64,000 bases of DNA from Psococerastis gibbosa (lineage: Eukaryota; Arthropoda; Insecta; Psocodea; Psocidae). Shown here piece by piece: positions 62,496 through 64,000 of this stretch. Positions within the stretch are counted from its first letter, which is position 1. The number at the start of each line of letters is the position of its first letter. Under the pieces are notes generated by a model. That model had not been told where the DNA came from, did not search any database, and saw nothing but the letters and a program-made list of their open reading frames with translations. The translations under genes were made by a program, and so were the position numbers. The DNA lies in contig OZ020489.1 of assembly GCA_963971405.1 (NCBI GenBank), positions 31,150,290-31,214,289 on the forward strand, read 5' to 3'.

Positions 62496-63708
62496 AGATA
62501 AGTGTGTCAACCCCAAGTCCAATTTTTGCCTCGTTATTAGTCCAGGTGTCATTCGTAACCATTGCGTACCCACTCAAAAACATAGAAATATCCGAAATAT
62601 ACAGGATACCCAACCCCCCAGCTCTGGCAGGCTCGTAACTCGTAATGCTGTAGCCTATTTGTAGACCACGGTACCTTTGTTAGATAATTGGGCCATTTGT
62701 TAAATAGTTGAAAATTTTGTGCTTTTAAGTAAATATGTTCTGGCAAGGGCGATGCCAGGGAGGGGCAGGGGGGCCACTGCCCCCCCCCCTAGATTTGCTA
62801 CTACTATTCCATGCTAGGCTATAGTCATTCGTTTACGAAATGACTTTGATGGGGGGGACGTACCTCCCCTGCCCCCGCAGTTGAAATTCTAGCGTCAACC
62901 TTGTACTCTGGGCCTACTTGCATTAAGCTTAACCCAATTCAGATAGTTTTATGCACTACTGCTCTAGTACAGTATATATATATTGGTTCCGATTTGGAAC
63001 CTTTGCTAGACTATGTTCAGGCTGCAACTCAAAACATTATGGTACCTACCTTAGGTCTACCCACAGCTGTCCAGCCGAGTAATGCTTTCCTTATAGAGCG
63101 ACTTGTTTTCTCGTTTTCTGTCCAAAATTCTACTAAATGCATTGACGTGGCCCAGGATTTTGGTGGGCTACCAAAATATACAGTAGGTCTACGTTTGTAA
63201 CCAAACATATTTTGAGCCTGCTGTATGAATTAATTCGGGACAAAGCTTCCAGTTTGCCTACCATATACTAGGAAGTAAACTCTAACCTACCTGAAAAATA
63301 GAAAGGGCCGAGTGTGTTGTTGACCCGTCTGTTTGTTTCTAAACAATCGCATTCGGTGGTTGAGATGAGAGGCGCGCTACGGGAGCCTGCGGATACGGCG
63401 CGCGGTAACTGACACAATACTCAGCCATGGAACACAAGCACCACGCAGCATCGGCTTAATGCGACATCTAGGGTCGCTTACTGGAACCGCACGACTAGCC
63501 AAATTCACAGGGGAGGGGGTGATACTTAGGGTTTCGCGCTAAGCCGAGCATAGCTACCCAATCTCACTGTCCAGTCCCCTCAAAGTAAATCTATAAAGTT
63601 ACTTGGAATTCCCTCAGTACAGCAAGGCGGTGGAATGTCAGGCCTATATGCCTAAGCCATGTAGCATAAATTACAGGAGAGGAGGCCTACCTACTTAATC
63701 ATTACTAA
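62496..63708. other. Unassigned DNA with G/C-run repeats
   Basis: G/C-rich inverted pieces at 62745-62890 resemble the G/C-run elements. No gene recognised. Confidence 0.4.
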
Positions 63709-63871
63709 CAAGGCTGTGCCCAGGTTTTTGTTTGGGGGGGGGGGGGGGGGGTTCAAAACATTTTTTTTTTACATATTTCATTTATTAAAGTCCATTCTGT
63801 CCAATGTAAAGCCCTTTTATTTCAGAGGGGGTCCCTACCCCTTGGACCACCCCCCCCTGGGCACGGCCTTG
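63709..63871. mobile_element. Short G/C-run element, GGCTGTGCCCAGG ends
   Basis: CAAGGCTGTGCCCAGG is inverted as CCTGGGCACGGCCTTG. Internal G run and C run. 163 bp. Confidence 0.65.
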
Positions 63872-63888
63872 ATTACTAATCACTTATC

Positions 63889-64000
63889 AAGACATGTAGA
63901 GTAGTCGTACAGACTCCCGACTTTCACCCGAAAGGTTGTTGGTTCGAGTCCTCCACTTGCTACATTTTCTGGCCATGCTTCGGTGGGCATGTTAAGCAGG
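63889..64000 (+). mobile_element. tRNA-derived SINE copy, runs off the window
   Basis: Head, B box (GGTTCGAGTCC) and GGCCATGCTTCGG. The rest lies beyond the window end. Confidence 0.9.

Noticed and set aside
1..64000. CRISPR arrays, operons or bacterial-type regulatory sites
   Set aside because: Spliced eukaryotic genes and SINE/LINE content rule this out. No regular spacer array seen.

Overview
The window looks like animal nuclear DNA, most likely arthropod. It is AT-rich, has GT/AG introns of up to 16 kb, and carries animal gene families (UNC5-type death-domain receptor, survivin-type BIR protein, cytosolic thymidine kinase, M13 neprilysin-like peptidase). The rest is mostly mobile DNA: a BEL/Pao LTR retrotransposon, LINE remnants, a tRNA-derived SINE and several palindromic MITE families. 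The arthropod call rests on general gene and transposon make-up and is not proven. All homology calls come from reading motifs, not from a database search.

Layout. 1-849: palindromic MITEs. 850-6095 (+): five 3'-terminal exons of an UNC5-like gene (UPA region and Death domain), with a LINE in the last intron. 8382-8764 (-): terminal exon of a single-BIR (survivin/deterin-like) gene. 10850-12568 (+): LINE with reverse transcriptase. 14574-47565 (-): an M13 zinc metallopeptidase in which 15 exons join in phase to 805 codons, from a cytoplasmic N-terminus and membrane anchor through HEITH and GENIAD to the C-terminal C-x-V-W. Its second intron (about 16.3 kb) holds repeats, LINE remnants and, on the opposite strand, a complete two-exon thymidine kinase gene (42318-44670, +). 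52126-59165 (-): a structurally complete BEL/Pao element with two 375-bp LTRs that look identical, a 5-bp target duplication CTATC and one 1706-codon ORF. 59166-64000: SINEs, MITEs and G/C-run elements.

The four cellular genes do not form a pathway. The window's main interest is its repeat structure. Insertion order can be read directly (MITE into SINE, SINE into TIR element, MITE into MITE), three loci carry a palindrome placed in the centre of another palindrome, and one group of hairpins keeps a motif of about 40 nt while the termini differ. First exons of the UNC5-like, BIR and peptidase genes were not found.
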